Assembly (NCBI GenBank): GCA_038215095.1
Contig: JBBQRG010000004.1
Location: forward strand, 1 to 64,000
DNA: 64,000 nt
Direction: 5' to 3'
Source of the DNA: DATACN01 sp038215095
Lineage (GTDB): Bacteria; Actinomycetota; Thermoleophilia; Solirubrobacterales; Thermoleophilaceae
A program made the position numbers and the translations under genes. Positions within the stretch are counted from its first letter, which is position 1. The number at the start of each line of letters is the position of its first letter. Positions 23,843-32,684 of the stretch are shown here, one piece after another. The notes below the pieces were generated by a model, which did no database searches, was not told the origin of the DNA, and was given only the letters and a program-made list of their open reading frames with translations.

Positions 23843-25369
23843 TCAGGCGGGGCTGGGCCTGTCGGCCCGGCGCAGGGAGCTCAGCAGCCGCAGCGCCAGG
23901 AGCCGGTGCGCCGGCATGAAGGCGCCGATCCATGCCGTGTAGAGGATCAGGCCGGCGACGAACGCCACGCTGTCGCCCACCGAGCTGCCGTGCAGGAGCA
24001 GGCCCGGCACCGCGAAGCAAGCGCCTGCGGGGAGGGCGACAGCCGCGAACTGGCGCAGGAGCCGGAGGCCGACAGCGCCGACCTCGCGGCCGTAGAGCAC
24101 GACGAAAGTGCCCACCAGCCGTGCTATCGAGGCCACGGCGTTCGCCGCCGCGAGCGCGGCCAGGCTGTCCAGCGCCAGGGCGCCGAGCGAGAGCAGCCCC
24201 TGCATGACCAGCGCCGCGAGCGCGATCGCCGCGGTGGCTCGGTAGCGGCCCTGGGTGAAGAGAGCGAGCGAGGGCACCGTGGCCGCCACGGCTGACACGA
24301 GGGAAGGCGACAGCACCAGGAAGATGACAACGAGCGAGTGCACCTCGGAGCTCGTGAACTGGGGGAGTGCGACCGAGGCCACGTCGTCGCCCACCAGCGC
24401 CGCCGCGGCCGCCACCGGCGTGACGATCATGAGCCCCGTGCGGAAGACGTCGTCCATGTAAGGCCGCAGGCTCTCCGGCCGGCGGTCCCACTGCGCCGCG
24501 AGCGGCGCGGCGAGCACGATCATCACGGACGAGCCCACGAGGGTCGTGATCAGCCCCAGCACGAAATAGGCGTAGGTGTAGATCGTGGCCTGCCCCTCGC
24601 CGAGCCGCGTGGCCACGGCGATCGACACGACGAAGACCAGGTAGACGAATACGTTTGTCAGCGAAGCGACGATCGCGACGACGGCCGCCTTGGCGTTCTC
24701 CCTGAGCCGGAACACGAGCGCCGGCGCGGGGCGCCAGCCGGCGCGCACCAGCGCGAGGACCAGCGGGACGGCCGAGATCACGGTCCCGATGAGGATCGAG
24801 ACGGGCAGGGCGGTGAGCCCGAGGGCGGGCTGCAGGGCCACAACGCCGCCGATCGAGACGACGGCGCCCACGCCGTAGCACACCGCGGCACGGCCGTAGT
24901 CGCCGAACACGCCGAGCATGGCTGCCGCGAGGGCGGCCACGAGCTGGGCGCCGGCCGCGGGCCACAGGATCACCAGCGCGTTGCGGGCCGTGTCGTGCGC
25001 CTCCTGCGGCAGGTTGCCGGTGAGCAGCGTGGCGAGCGGGTCGCCCAACGCCACGAAGAGCACGCCGCAGGCCGCGAACAGGAGCGCCGCCGCCCCCACG
25101 AACTGGTTGAACGAGGCGAACTGCGAGTCGGACTCGACCAGCCGGGCGACGAGGGTCACGCGCCAGCTCTGTGCGAGCAGCACGGCCAGCGAGTAGATGC
25201 CGTAGGCGGCGAAGAAGCCGTCGGTGTCGACGGTCACGCCGAAGATGGCGGCCACGAGGATGGCCTGTGCACCGCTGGCCACGCCCACGACCACCTGGCC
25301 CAGGCTCGTGACGCCGATCCCGAGGACCGTACGCCGGACGGCCACCGGGGTCTCCGTCGCCGCGGTCAC
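23843..25369 (-). CDS. MurJ/Wzx-like flippase (membrane)
   Basis: About 508 residues with 12-14 predicted membrane helices (for example TSLGQVVVGVASGAQAILVAAIF, AAVVAIVASLTNVFVYLVFVVSIAVA, LIVFLVLSPSLVSAVAA) in the arrangement of MOP-superfamily lipid-linked oligosaccharide flippases, closer in feel to MurJ than to the second flippase at 51.9 kb. It would flip an undecaprenyl-linked repeat unit to the outer face. The start is uncertain: GTG 25369 keeps a short basic N-terminus and leaves a 100-base divergent gap to the next gene; starts further upstream would overlap that gene. Confidence 0.88.
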   Translation of the reverse strand: MTAATETPVAVRRTVLGIGVTSLGQVVVGVASGAQAILVAAIFGVTVDTDGFFAAYGIYSLAVLLAQSWRVTLVARLVESDSQFASFNQFVGAAALLFAACGVLFVALGDPLATLLTGNLPQEAHDTARNALVILWPAAGAQLVAALAAAMLGVFGDYGRAAVCYGVGAVVSIGGVVALQPALGLTALPVSILIGTVISAVPLVLALVRAGWRPAPALVFRLRENAKAAVVAIVASLTNVFVYLVFVVSIAVATRLGEGQATIYTYAYFVLGLITTLVGSSVMIVLAAPLAAQWDRRPESLRPYMDDVFRTGLMIVTPVAAAAALVGDDVASVALPQFTSSEVHSLVVIFLVLSPSLVSAVAATVPSLALFTQGRYRATAAIALAALVMQGLLSLGALALDSLAALAAANAVASIARLVGTFVVLYGREVGAVGLRLLRQFAAVALPAGACFAVPGLLLHGSSVGDSVAFVAGLILYTAWIGAFMPAHRLLALRLLSSLRRADRPSPA

Positions 25370-25469
25370 CGCGGGCCCCGGCCACGCAAGGGCACGGTAT
25401 CGGCCTTCGTTGTTTGTAACTGGAGCATGGTCGGCTTTTGAAGAACGCACGGCCGACCCCAGACTTGCC

Positions 25470-26522
25470 ATGGATAGAGCCACCAGCGTGTCAGATTCCC
25501 GTACAGCCGTGGTCGACGTGGGCATCCCGGCGCACGGCAGGCCGCGCTACCTGGTCGAGGCGATCGAGTCCGTGCTGGCCCAGACGTTCGGCTCCTGGCG
25601 GCTCTGGATCTCCGACGACGGGCCCGGCGGAGGTCCGGTCGAGGAGGCGGTGGCGCCGTACCTCGACGATCCGCGGATCAGCTACCTCGCCACCGGCACC
25701 CAGTTGGGCCCGGCTGGGAACTCCACCAAGCTGATCCAGTGCGGCGACGCGCCCTACGTGTACCTGCTGCACGATGACGACCTGATCGAGAAGAGGTTTC
25801 TCGAGCGCCATGTCGAGTTCCTCGACACCCACCCGGACTGCGGCCTCGTGTTCTCGTCGTTCGCCGAGATCGACGCGGACGGGAACGAGATCGCGCGCTC
25901 GAAGCTGCCGATCCGGGCGGGTAGGTACGAGATCGACGAGTTCATCCCGCTGATGCTCCACCACAACCTGATCTCGACCGACAACGTGGTGGTCAGGCGC
26001 GCCGCCTACGAGGCGGTGGGCCCGGCCTTCGACGCGAGCTTCCCGGCGATCTACGACTACGAGATGTGGCTGCGCCTGGCGGCCAGCTACCCGGCCGGCT
26101 ACCTGGCTGTGTGGGACTCCTACTGGCGCCGCCACGGCGAGCAGGTCAGCTACACGTCCTACCGCGGCGACGAGTACCACCGCCTGCTCGAGCACATCGA
26201 TACCATCCTCGAGCGCGAGCAGCCCCAGCTCCGCCTACCGCCGCGGCTGCAGCGGCGAAAGCGCTCCAGCGCGCTGCTCTCGGCCGCGCTCGACGCCCTC
26301 GACCAGGGCGACCCGCCGCGGGCGCGCCGGCGTCTGGCCCAGGCGCTGAAGGTGAACCGGCTGTCCGTGCTCGACCCGCGCGCGGCGTGCGCCGCCGCCG
26401 GCGTCGCGCTCGGCGACCCCGGCCGGCGCCTCGCGCTTGGCGCCCGCCGCGTCCTGCACAGGCGCGGCAAGCGGCTGGTGTACTCGCCCTACCCGAGCGA
26501 CTCGGCTCACCTGCTGCTCTAG
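25470..26522 (+). CDS. GT2-family glycosyltransferase
   Basis: 350 residues from ATG 25470. GT-A fold: VVDVGIPAHGRPRYLVEAIESVLAQTFGSWRLWISDDGP at the start, the metal-binding HDDD (YLLHDDDLIEKRF, ~95-107), and YDYEMWLRLAASYP as the acceptor-side acidic motif. The C-terminal ~100 residues are Arg/Ala/Leu-rich without membrane segments. It is an inverting transferase using a nucleotide sugar and the first gene of a plus-strand run of five (25.5-30.7 kb). Confidence 0.92.
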   Translation: MDRATSVSDSRTAVVDVGIPAHGRPRYLVEAIESVLAQTFGSWRLWISDDGPGGGPVEEAVAPYLDDPRISYLATGTQLGPAGNSTKLIQCGDAPYVYLLHDDDLIEKRFLERHVEFLDTHPDCGLVFSSFAEIDADGNEIARSKLPIRAGRYEIDEFIPLMLHHNLISTDNVVVRRAAYEAVGPAFDASFPAIYDYEMWLRLAASYPAGYLAVWDSYWRRHGEQVSYTSYRGDEYHRLLEHIDTILEREQPQLRLPPRLQRRKRSSALLSAALDALDQGDPPRARRRLAQALKVNRLSVLDPRAACAAAGVALGDPGRRLALGARRVLHRRGKRLVYSPYPSDSAHLLL

Positions 26523-26523
26523 C

Positions 26524-27639
26524 GTGGCTAACGTGGTGCTAGGTATGGATGCCAGCCGCCTGGCGGGGAAGCGAACGGGGGTGGGACGATACCTCGAGTA
26601 TCTGCTCAACTCCTGGGCCGGCCAGCCGAGCCCGTTCGACCAGGTCCGCCTGTTCAGCCCAGCTCCGATCGAGGGCCTGCCCGACGACAGCCGCTTGTCG
26701 CTGCGCGTGGAGCCCAGCGGGGGTGGCGGCATCGGCTGGCAGCTCGCGCGGTTGCGCCCAAAGGCCGCCGAGCTCGACGTGATGTACGCGCCGTACACGC
26801 TTCCGCCGGGCTACCGCGGCCGCTCCGTGGTCGCAAACCTGGGCATTCTCGAGGGCCCCCACAGGCTGCCGGGCCTGTGGGCGCGGGCCTACTCCTGGCA
26901 CTTCGCCTATAGCGCCCGCCACGCGGACGCCGTGATCGTGAACTCCGAGGCCAGCATGTCGGACCTCGAGCGCTACCTCGGTGTCGACCGCGACAAGGTG
27001 ACTGTTATCTGGCCCGGCGTGGACAGCTCGTTCCGGCCGGCCGCGGCGGGCGAGCAGGGGCAGGTCGACGCCGCCGTCGAGCGCCACCTGGGCGAGCCGG
27101 CCGACTACTTCCTGTTCGTGGGCAAGCTCTCCGCGCGCCGCCACGTGCCCGAGTTGCTGGAGGGCTTCGCGTCGGTGGTGGCCGACCATCCGCACCTGCG
27201 CCTGCTACTGGCCGGGCCGAACAGCGGCGACGTGCCGCTGGAGGCGATCATCTCAGAGCTCGGCATCGCCGACCGGGTGCGACACGTCGAGCACGTCGAG
27301 CACGACGACCTGGCCCTGCTCTACCGCGGGGCCCGCGCATTCGTGCTCCCCACGGTCCAGGAGAGCTTCCCCACCACAGCCCTCGAGGCCCTGGCGAGCG
27401 GCTGCCCCGTGATCACGGTGGCCTACCCCGCGATCCGCGAGGCCGGGCTGGTGGACGACGTAGTGGCGCTGCCTGACGCCGACGCGGCCACGCTGGCGGG
27501 CGCCCTGCGCCGCATGGTGGAGGACGAAGAACTGCACCGAACCCTGAGCGAGCGCGGCCCCGGCCGCGCCGCCGGGTTCGGCTGGGACGAGACGGCCCGC
27601 AAGACGATGGAGGTGCTCGAGAGGGTGGCGCGGCGATGA
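26524..27639 (+). CDS. GT4-family glycosyltransferase
   Basis: 371 residues from GTG 26524, two bases after the previous stop. GT-B fold: GMDASRLAGKRTGVGRYLEYLL, AVIVNSEASMSDLERYLGV, VIWPGVDSSFRP, DYFLFVGKLSARRHVPELLEGF, and the E-x7-E motif in ESFPTTALEALASGCPVITV. These are the hallmarks of mannosyl/rhamnosyl GT4 enzymes of O-antigen and exopolysaccharide clusters. The stop overlaps the next start (ATGA). Confidence 0.94.
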   Translation: MANVVLGMDASRLAGKRTGVGRYLEYLLNSWAGQPSPFDQVRLFSPAPIEGLPDDSRLSLRVEPSGGGGIGWQLARLRPKAAELDVMYAPYTLPPGYRGRSVVANLGILEGPHRLPGLWARAYSWHFAYSARHADAVIVNSEASMSDLERYLGVDRDKVTVIWPGVDSSFRPAAAGEQGQVDAAVERHLGEPADYFLFVGKLSARRHVPELLEGFASVVADHPHLRLLLAGPNSGDVPLEAIISELGIADRVRHVEHVEHDDLALLYRGARAFVLPTVQESFPTTALEALASGCPVITVAYPAIREAGLVDDVVALPDADAATLAGALRRMVEDEELHRTLSERGPGRAAGFGWDETARKTMEVLERVARR

Positions 27640-28403
27640 GCGAGAACGCGCTGCAGCTGCCAGAGGTCCCCTCGGACTACTACGCGCACATGTCGGAGAT
27701 CGACCGCACCCACTGGTGGCACCGGGGGATGCGGACGATCGCGGCGAGCTTTCTGGGCGATCGGCTCGAGCGCAGGGGGCAGCAGCTTCTCGACGCCGGC
27801 TGTGGCACCGGCGGCTTCCTGTCCTGGGCCGGGGAGCTCGGCAGCTTCGACAGCCTCTGTGGCGTGGACCTGAGCGCCGACGCGATCGACTTCACGAGGC
27901 GCGTCGTGCCGTCCGCCGACCTGCGCCTGGCGCCGCTCCACGACGTGCCCTTCGAGGACGGCCGCTTCGACGTGGTGGTGTGCAACGACGTGCTCCAGCA
28001 CGTGGGCGAGCCCGAACTGAATCCGAGCCTGGTCGAGCTGCGCCGCGTGCTGCGTCCCGACGGCGCCCTCGTGGTGCGGACCAACGGCGCCCGGCACGGC
28101 TGGCGCGAGGGATCCGAGTGGCGGGCCTACGACCCTGCCGCCCTGCGGGCCGACCTGGAGGCCGCCGGCCTGTGCTGCGAGCGGATCAGCTTCGTGAACA
28201 TGGCGGGCTCGCTCTGGGCGGCGGCGCGCGGGCGCTCGCCGCGCGGCCCGAGCGAGGAGCATCACGGCCTGCCGGCGCTCGACGACTCGGCGCCGTCGCA
28301 GGCGCGCTACCGGGTCCTGGCGGCCGAGGCCCGCTACCTCGCGAAGCCCTCGCGCAAGCTCCCGTACGGACACACGCTGATGGCCCTTGCAACCCGTAGC
28401 TGA
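27636..28403 (+). CDS. Class I SAM-dependent methyltransferase
   Basis: 255 residues from ATG 27636. The SAM-binding motif I is LLDAGCGTGGFLSWAGELG (~48-66), motif II SLCGVDLSADAIDF and the post-motif FDVVVCNDVLQHV are all present (Methyltransf_11/UbiG fold). The N-terminal SDYYAHMSEIDRTHWWHRGMR is a conserved lead often seen in methyltransferases of surface-glycan clusters. It probably methylates a sugar hydroxyl or acid group of the glycan; this is inferred from context. Confidence 0.92.
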   Translation: MSENALQLPEVPSDYYAHMSEIDRTHWWHRGMRTIAASFLGDRLERRGQQLLDAGCGTGGFLSWAGELGSFDSLCGVDLSADAIDFTRRVVPSADLRLAPLHDVPFEDGRFDVVVCNDVLQHVGEPELNPSLVELRRVLRPDGALVVRTNGARHGWREGSEWRAYDPAALRADLEAAGLCCERISFVNMAGSLWAAARGRSPRGPSEEHHGLPALDDSAPSQARYRVLAAEARYLAKPSRKLPYGHTLMALATRS

Positions 28404-28410
28404 GCCGACC

Positions 28411-29193
28411 ATGGAGGGTGGCGCCGAGGTCGCGTCGTTCTTCGACGGCGAGACCGGCTTCTACGACGCCGCCTTCGACGCGCGGACCCCGGGTGGTCAC
28501 GCGCTGCGCGCCCGCCTGGACGCGACGCTGCGGCTGCTCGGCGCGGAGCCCGGCCGCGTGCTGGACGCGGGGATGGGGCCGGGGCGGCTGCTGGCCGAGC
28601 TCAGCCGGCGCGGCTGGGACGTGGCGGGGGCCGACCTGAGCGGGGGCATGGTCGCGACGGCGCGGCAGCGCCTGCCGGACGCGAGCGCACGACTGCTCCA
28701 GGGCCGCCTGGAGGCGCTGCCGTTCGAGGACGCGGGCTTCGACGCCGTTGTGGCCACGGGGGTGCTCGAGTACGTCGAGGACCTTCCGGCTGCCGTCTCC
28801 GAGCTGGCACGGGTGCTGCGGCCGGGGGGGACCGCCGTGCTGAGCGCGCCCAATCCGCGTTCGCTGTACGGGATCTGGCGGCGCTTCGTGATCTATCCGG
28901 CGGCGCGCGCCGTGAAGCGGCACCTCCGTGGGGTACGGGCCGCGCCGCCGGCGGGAACCCGGATCCGCGTGGAGCGCCTGCGCGAGCTGCTGGCCGGGTC
29001 GGGCCTCGCGGTGGAGGCGGTCGAGCAGGTGGGGTTCCACGCGGTGCCGAGCCCGCTGGACGAGCTCTTTCCCGGCGCCGCGCTGCGTCTCTGCCGGCGC
29101 CTGGAGCGCACGAGGCCCGCGCTCGGCGACAGGCTGGCGACCCAGCTGGTGTTCCGCGCGCGCAAGCGCCCGGAGCACCGCTCCGTCCACTAG
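28411..29193 (+). CDS. Class I SAM-dependent methyltransferase
   Basis: 260 residues from ATG 28411 (TTG 28387 is also in frame). Motif I is VLDAGMGPGRLLAELSRRG, with DLSGGMV as motif II and FDAVVATGVLEYVEDLP as post-motif. The C-terminal ~100 residues hold a long loop and GFHAVPSPLDELFPG. It follows the previous methyltransferase by 7 bases; the two are not close paralogs. Role as a glycan or lipid methyltransferase is inferred. Confidence 0.9.
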   Translation: MEGGAEVASFFDGETGFYDAAFDARTPGGHALRARLDATLRLLGAEPGRVLDAGMGPGRLLAELSRRGWDVAGADLSGGMVATARQRLPDASARLLQGRLEALPFEDAGFDAVVATGVLEYVEDLPAAVSELARVLRPGGTAVLSAPNPRSLYGIWRRFVIYPAARAVKRHLRGVRAAPPAGTRIRVERLRELLAGSGLAVEAVEQVGFHAVPSPLDELFPGAALRLCRRLERTRPALGDRLATQLVFRARKRPEHRSVH

Positions 29194-29223
29194 GGCTTCG
29201 TGTTATTACTGTCGATGGGCGGG

Positions 29224-30714
29224 ATGAAGACGCGCAGGGGAACAGCTCGGTTGGTGCTTGCGATGGCGGTGGCTCTTGCTGCCCTCGCGCCGGCTGCAGC
29301 CTCCGCCGCGACCACGATCACCACGATCGCGGGCAACGGCGTGGCCGGCGGCAGCGGCGACGGCGGCCAGGCGACCGCCGCGGCGATCAACCACCCGCGT
29401 GGATTCGCCGCGATGGCCGACGGCAGCTTCATCTTCGCCGACGCCTTCGACTACCGGATCCGCCGTGTTTTCCCGAACGGGACGATCCGAACGGTGGCCG
29501 GCACAGGCGTGAAGGGCTACTCGGGCGACGGCGGTGCGGCCACGTCCGCCCGACTCAACCTTCCGCACGCCGTGGCCGCCATGCCCGACGGCGGCTTCCT
29601 GATCTCCGACGAGGGGAACAACCGCATCCGCCAGGTCTTCGCGAACGGGACGATCCGAACGGTCGCCGGCACCGGCATCGCCGGCTTCTCGGGCGACGGG
29701 GGGCCGGCCCTGACCGCCCGGGTCGCCGCGCCGCGCGGGCTCGCCACCCTGGGCGACGGCAGCTACCTGATCGCGGACAGCGACAACAACCGCGTCCGGC
29801 TCGTTTCCACCAGCGGCATCATCACGACCGTGGCCGGCATCGGCACCAGCGCCTTCGGCGGCGACGGCGGGGCGGCCAAGAACGCCGGTCTCAACTCGCC
29901 CTGGGGGGTCGAGCCGCTGGTGGGAGGCGGATACCTGATCACCGACACCGACAACCACCGGATCCGGCGCGTGTCGGCCTCCGGGATCATCAACACGGTT
30001 GCGGGTAACGGCTTCAACGGCAGCGCCGGCGACGGCGGCCCGGCGACGTCCGCGTCGCTGGGACCCCCGTACAACACCGCGGCGCTGGCGAGCGGCGCCG
30101 TCCTGATTGCCGACCCCAACAACAACCGCGTGCGCCAGGTTTCGGCCGGCGGGATCATGTCCACGGCGGCGGGGTCGGGCGTCAAGGGCTTCTCGGGCGA
30201 CGGCGGCTCGCCCACGAGCGCGCGGCTCTCCGCTCCGAAGGCGGTGCTGGGCTACGGCTCCGGCTTCCTCATCGCGGACTCCGAGAACCATCGCGTGCGG
30301 AGGGTGCAGTCGTGCACCGACCACAGCGCGCCCGTGTCCTACTACAGCCGCGGCACCGGCCGCACCAAACGACGCGGGAAGCGCCTGAAGATCGGCGGCA
30401 CGGTGGCGGAGAAGGGCTGCAGCGGGGTTGCGAAGGTCGCGATCTCGGTGGCCCGCATCCAGGGCAAGCGCTGTCGCCAGCTCGGCAGCAGGAGCCTCGG
30501 CCGGACCATGAGCTGCAGCAAGCGCAAGTTCCTCAAGGCCAAGGTCAAGTCGCGCGGCTCGGGCCGCTACCGCTGGAGCTTCGCCAGCAAGCACGGGCTG
30601 CCGCGAGGCCGGTACATCGCGCTGGTCCGCTCGGTGGATCACGCCCGCAACCTGGAGCGGCGCAAGCAGGCGCACGGCACCAGGCGGAACGTGGTCCGCT
30701 TCAAGATCGGCTGA
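29224..30714 (+). CDS. Secreted NHL-repeat beta-propeller protein
   Basis: 496 residues. Signal peptide MKTRRGTARLVLAMAVALAALAPAAASA, then six ~55-residue NHL units each starting with a variant of T-x-AG-T/N-G-x-x-G-F/Y-SGDGG and ending with I-x-D-x-x-N-x-R-I/V-R-x-V. Six such units can close one beta-propeller, usually a binding surface for protein or glycan. The last ~110 residues are Lys/Arg-rich with Cys pairs and look like a small beta-sandwich. ATG 29224 gives the cleanest signal; ATG 29215 is also possible. It is the last gene of the plus-strand run and is followed by a hairpin terminator. Confidence 0.9.
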   Translation: MKTRRGTARLVLAMAVALAALAPAAASAATTITTIAGNGVAGGSGDGGQATAAAINHPRGFAAMADGSFIFADAFDYRIRRVFPNGTIRTVAGTGVKGYSGDGGAATSARLNLPHAVAAMPDGGFLISDEGNNRIRQVFANGTIRTVAGTGIAGFSGDGGPALTARVAAPRGLATLGDGSYLIADSDNNRVRLVSTSGIITTVAGIGTSAFGGDGGAAKNAGLNSPWGVEPLVGGGYLITDTDNHRIRRVSASGIINTVAGNGFNGSAGDGGPATSASLGPPYNTAALASGAVLIADPNNNRVRQVSAGGIMSTAAGSGVKGFSGDGGSPTSARLSAPKAVLGYGSGFLIADSENHRVRRVQSCTDHSAPVSYYSRGTGRTKRRGKRLKIGGTVAEKGCSGVAKVAISVARIQGKRCRQLGSRSLGRTMSCSKRKFLKAKVKSRGSGRYRWSFASKHGLPRGRYIALVRSVDHARNLERRKQAHGTRRNVVRFKIG

Positions 30715-30726
30715 GCCTTCGGTCCT

Positions 30727-30754
30727 GGCCCGGTCGCCGGGCCGGTGAGTTTTG
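30727..30754 (+). terminator. Rho-independent terminator after NHL-repeat gene
   Basis: A perfect 7-bp stem GGCCCGG/CCGGGCC (30727-30733 with 30737-30743) with a TCG loop is followed by GGTGAGTTTT. It sits 13 bases after the NHL gene stop. The short U-tract is offset by six bases, so efficiency is uncertain. Confidence 0.55.
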
Positions 30755-30807
30755 GGCCCGGCCAGGCGTTAGTCATCGACAATGCCTGCGACAACGCGAC
30801 AGATCTG

Positions 30808-31926
30808 ATGCGGTTCGGACTGGTGGGGCTCGGCTGGGCCGCGCGCTCCTTCCAGGTGCCGGGCCTGAAGCAGGTGCCCGGCGCCGTCCTGGTCGGCGCC
30901 TGCGACAGCTCCCAGGAGCAGCGCGAGTCGTTCGGGCGCGAGACCGGCGTCGACACCTACCCGGACCTCGACACGATGCTGGAGCGCGCGGCGCCCGACA
31001 TCGTGATCGTGGCGACGCCCCCGGACTCGCACGCCACGCTCAGCATCCGCGCCCTCGAGCGCGGGGCGCATGTGATCTGCGAGAAGCCGTTCGTGAGCAC
31101 GCTGGACGAGGCCGACCGCGTGCTCGCGGTCGCCGCGGAGGCGGGGCGATTCGTGGCCGTCAACCACGAGTTCCGCGACAAGCCGATCTTCAAGGCCATC
31201 GCCGACGAGATCGGCAAGCCGGACGTCGGCAGGCTCGTGTTCTGCCAGATCTGGCAGCTGATGGACCTGGCGCCGTGGGACGAGCCCGTGGCCTGGCGGG
31301 CGGCCATGAACCACCGCACGCTGTTCGAGGGCGGCGTGCACCTCGTGGACCTGCTGCTCCAGCTCTTCGGCGAGCGCCCGGAGGCCGTCTGGGCACGGCA
31401 CTCGAGCGGATTGGGAGACCCCGAGCTCACCGGCGGCGCGGACGCCATCCACCTGGTCAACTTCGAGTTCTCCGGCGGCCGGCTGGCTCAGCTCACGATC
31501 AACCGGCTCTCGCGCACCGGCACCCGCTACGTGGACCTGCGCGCCGACTGCGAGCACGCCTCGCTGCGCGCGTCGCTGGGCGGCCGCATGACGGTCCAGA
31601 TCGGCAAGAAGCGCGGCGAGCGCGCCGGCGTCCGGGTGGACTACGGCCCCGGCGGCCTCGCCTGGAGCGAGCGCGGACTGCAGCGCAAGACGCTCGCGCG
31701 CGGCCCGCGTGAGGCGGGCATGCATGCCACGGGCGCGCTGCTTCGCAGGATCACCGCCGCGATCGAGCAGGGCGTCGAGCCCCCGAGCAGCGGCCGCGAG
31801 GCCCGCGACGTGCTGGCCGTGATCGACGCCGCCTACCGCTCGGCGGCCACGGGCGAGCGGATCGAGCTCGACTGGGGCTCTAGCGAAGTCGCCGGACCGG
31901 CTCAGGCCGGCGCCGGCTCCCGGTAG
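30808..31926 (+). CDS. Gfo/Idh/MocA-family sugar oxidoreductase
   Basis: 372 residues from ATG 30808. Rossmann motif GLVGLGWAARSFQVPGLKQV at the very start, then the EKP motif in VICEKPFVSTLDEADRV and a catalytic-region NHRTLFEGGVHLVDLLLQLFG with the conserved His. It probably acts on a nucleotide sugar or sugar intermediate feeding the glycan. The last 25 bases overlap the convergent deacetylase gene. Confidence 0.93.
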   Translation: MRFGLVGLGWAARSFQVPGLKQVPGAVLVGACDSSQEQRESFGRETGVDTYPDLDTMLERAAPDIVIVATPPDSHATLSIRALERGAHVICEKPFVSTLDEADRVLAVAAEAGRFVAVNHEFRDKPIFKAIADEIGKPDVGRLVFCQIWQLMDLAPWDEPVAWRAAMNHRTLFEGGVHLVDLLLQLFGERPEAVWARHSSGLGDPELTGGADAIHLVNFEFSGGRLAQLTINRLSRTGTRYVDLRADCEHASLRASLGGRMTVQIGKKRGERAGVRVDYGPGGLAWSERGLQRKTLARGPREAGMHATGALLRRITAAIEQGVEPPSSGREARDVLAVIDAAYRSAATGERIELDWGSSEVAGPAQAGAGSR

Positions 31927-32684
31927 TCCTTGCGGGCCAGCCGGCGCGAGCCGGCGCCCGCGCGCCGAAGCATCAGGTACCCCCGCGCCGAGCCGACCAC
32001 CGCGCGGCGCAGCAGCTCGGGCCTGCGCAGGTAGTGCGAATCCACGCGCGGTAGCGCGTAGAGGTCGTCGCCGGGGCTCGTAGCCGACAGCCGGGTGGCC
32101 ACCGCCGCCGCGTAGGTCTGGCGCACCAGGGCGTCAGCGTGAGCCGACGGCGCGGCCCCGTAGGGGTAGGCGAAGGTGCGCACCGGGCTCGACAGGAGCT
32201 CCGACAGCAGCTCCTGGGAGTGGACCACCTCGCGCTGCGCGAGCTCTTGCGTGGCGCCCACCAGCGGGGCGTGCTCCACGCCGTGGGAGCCGATCTCGAG
32301 CCCGGCGGCCGCGACCGCCTTCAGCTGCTCGGCGTCCATCAGGGGCCGCAGCGGCGCCGTGTCCGGCTGCGAGGGCCAGTCGTTTTGCCCGCCGAGCGCC
32401 CCCGCCACGGCGAAGATCGTTGCGCTTCGGCCGGCATCCGCGAGCAGCGGCGCCGCATGGTCGTACACGCTCCGGAAGGCGTCGTCGAAGGTGATGGCCA
32501 CCGCGCGCTCCGGCACGGTGCCGTGCTCGAGCGCCTCGGCGAGCTCCGACACCGTGAGCGTGGTGGCGCCGGCATCGGCGAGCACCTCGAGGTGCCGGGC
32601 GAACAGGTCCGGGTCGATGCAGAGGGGGGCCGGCCCCTTCTCGATCGCGTGGTAGGTGAGGATGAGCGCGCCGCGGCCGCTCAA
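31902..32684 (-). CDS. Polysaccharide deacetylase (CE4/NodB-like)
   Basis: 260 residues. NodB-homology motifs: AITFDDAFRSVYD (motif 1 with catalytic/metal Asp pair), IGSHGVEHAPLV (motif 2, S-H-x3-H) and FAYPYGAAPS (motif 3). It removes N- or O-acetyl groups from a polysaccharide or lipid-linked sugar. No signal peptide is seen, which suggests action on a cytoplasmic intermediate. TTG 32684 overlaps the stop of the upstream glycosyltransferase by 4 bases (TTGA), so translation is coupled. Confidence 0.92.
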   Translation of the reverse strand: MSGRGALILTYHAIEKGPAPLCIDPDLFARHLEVLADAGATTLTVSELAEALEHGTVPERAVAITFDDAFRSVYDHAAPLLADAGRSATIFAVAGALGGQNDWPSQPDTAPLRPLMDAEQLKAVAAAGLEIGSHGVEHAPLVGATQELAQREVVHSQELLSELLSSPVRTFAYPYGAAPSAHADALVRQTYAAAVATRLSATSPGDDLYALPRVDSHYLRRPELLRRAVVGSARGYLMLRRAGAGSRRLARKDYREPAPA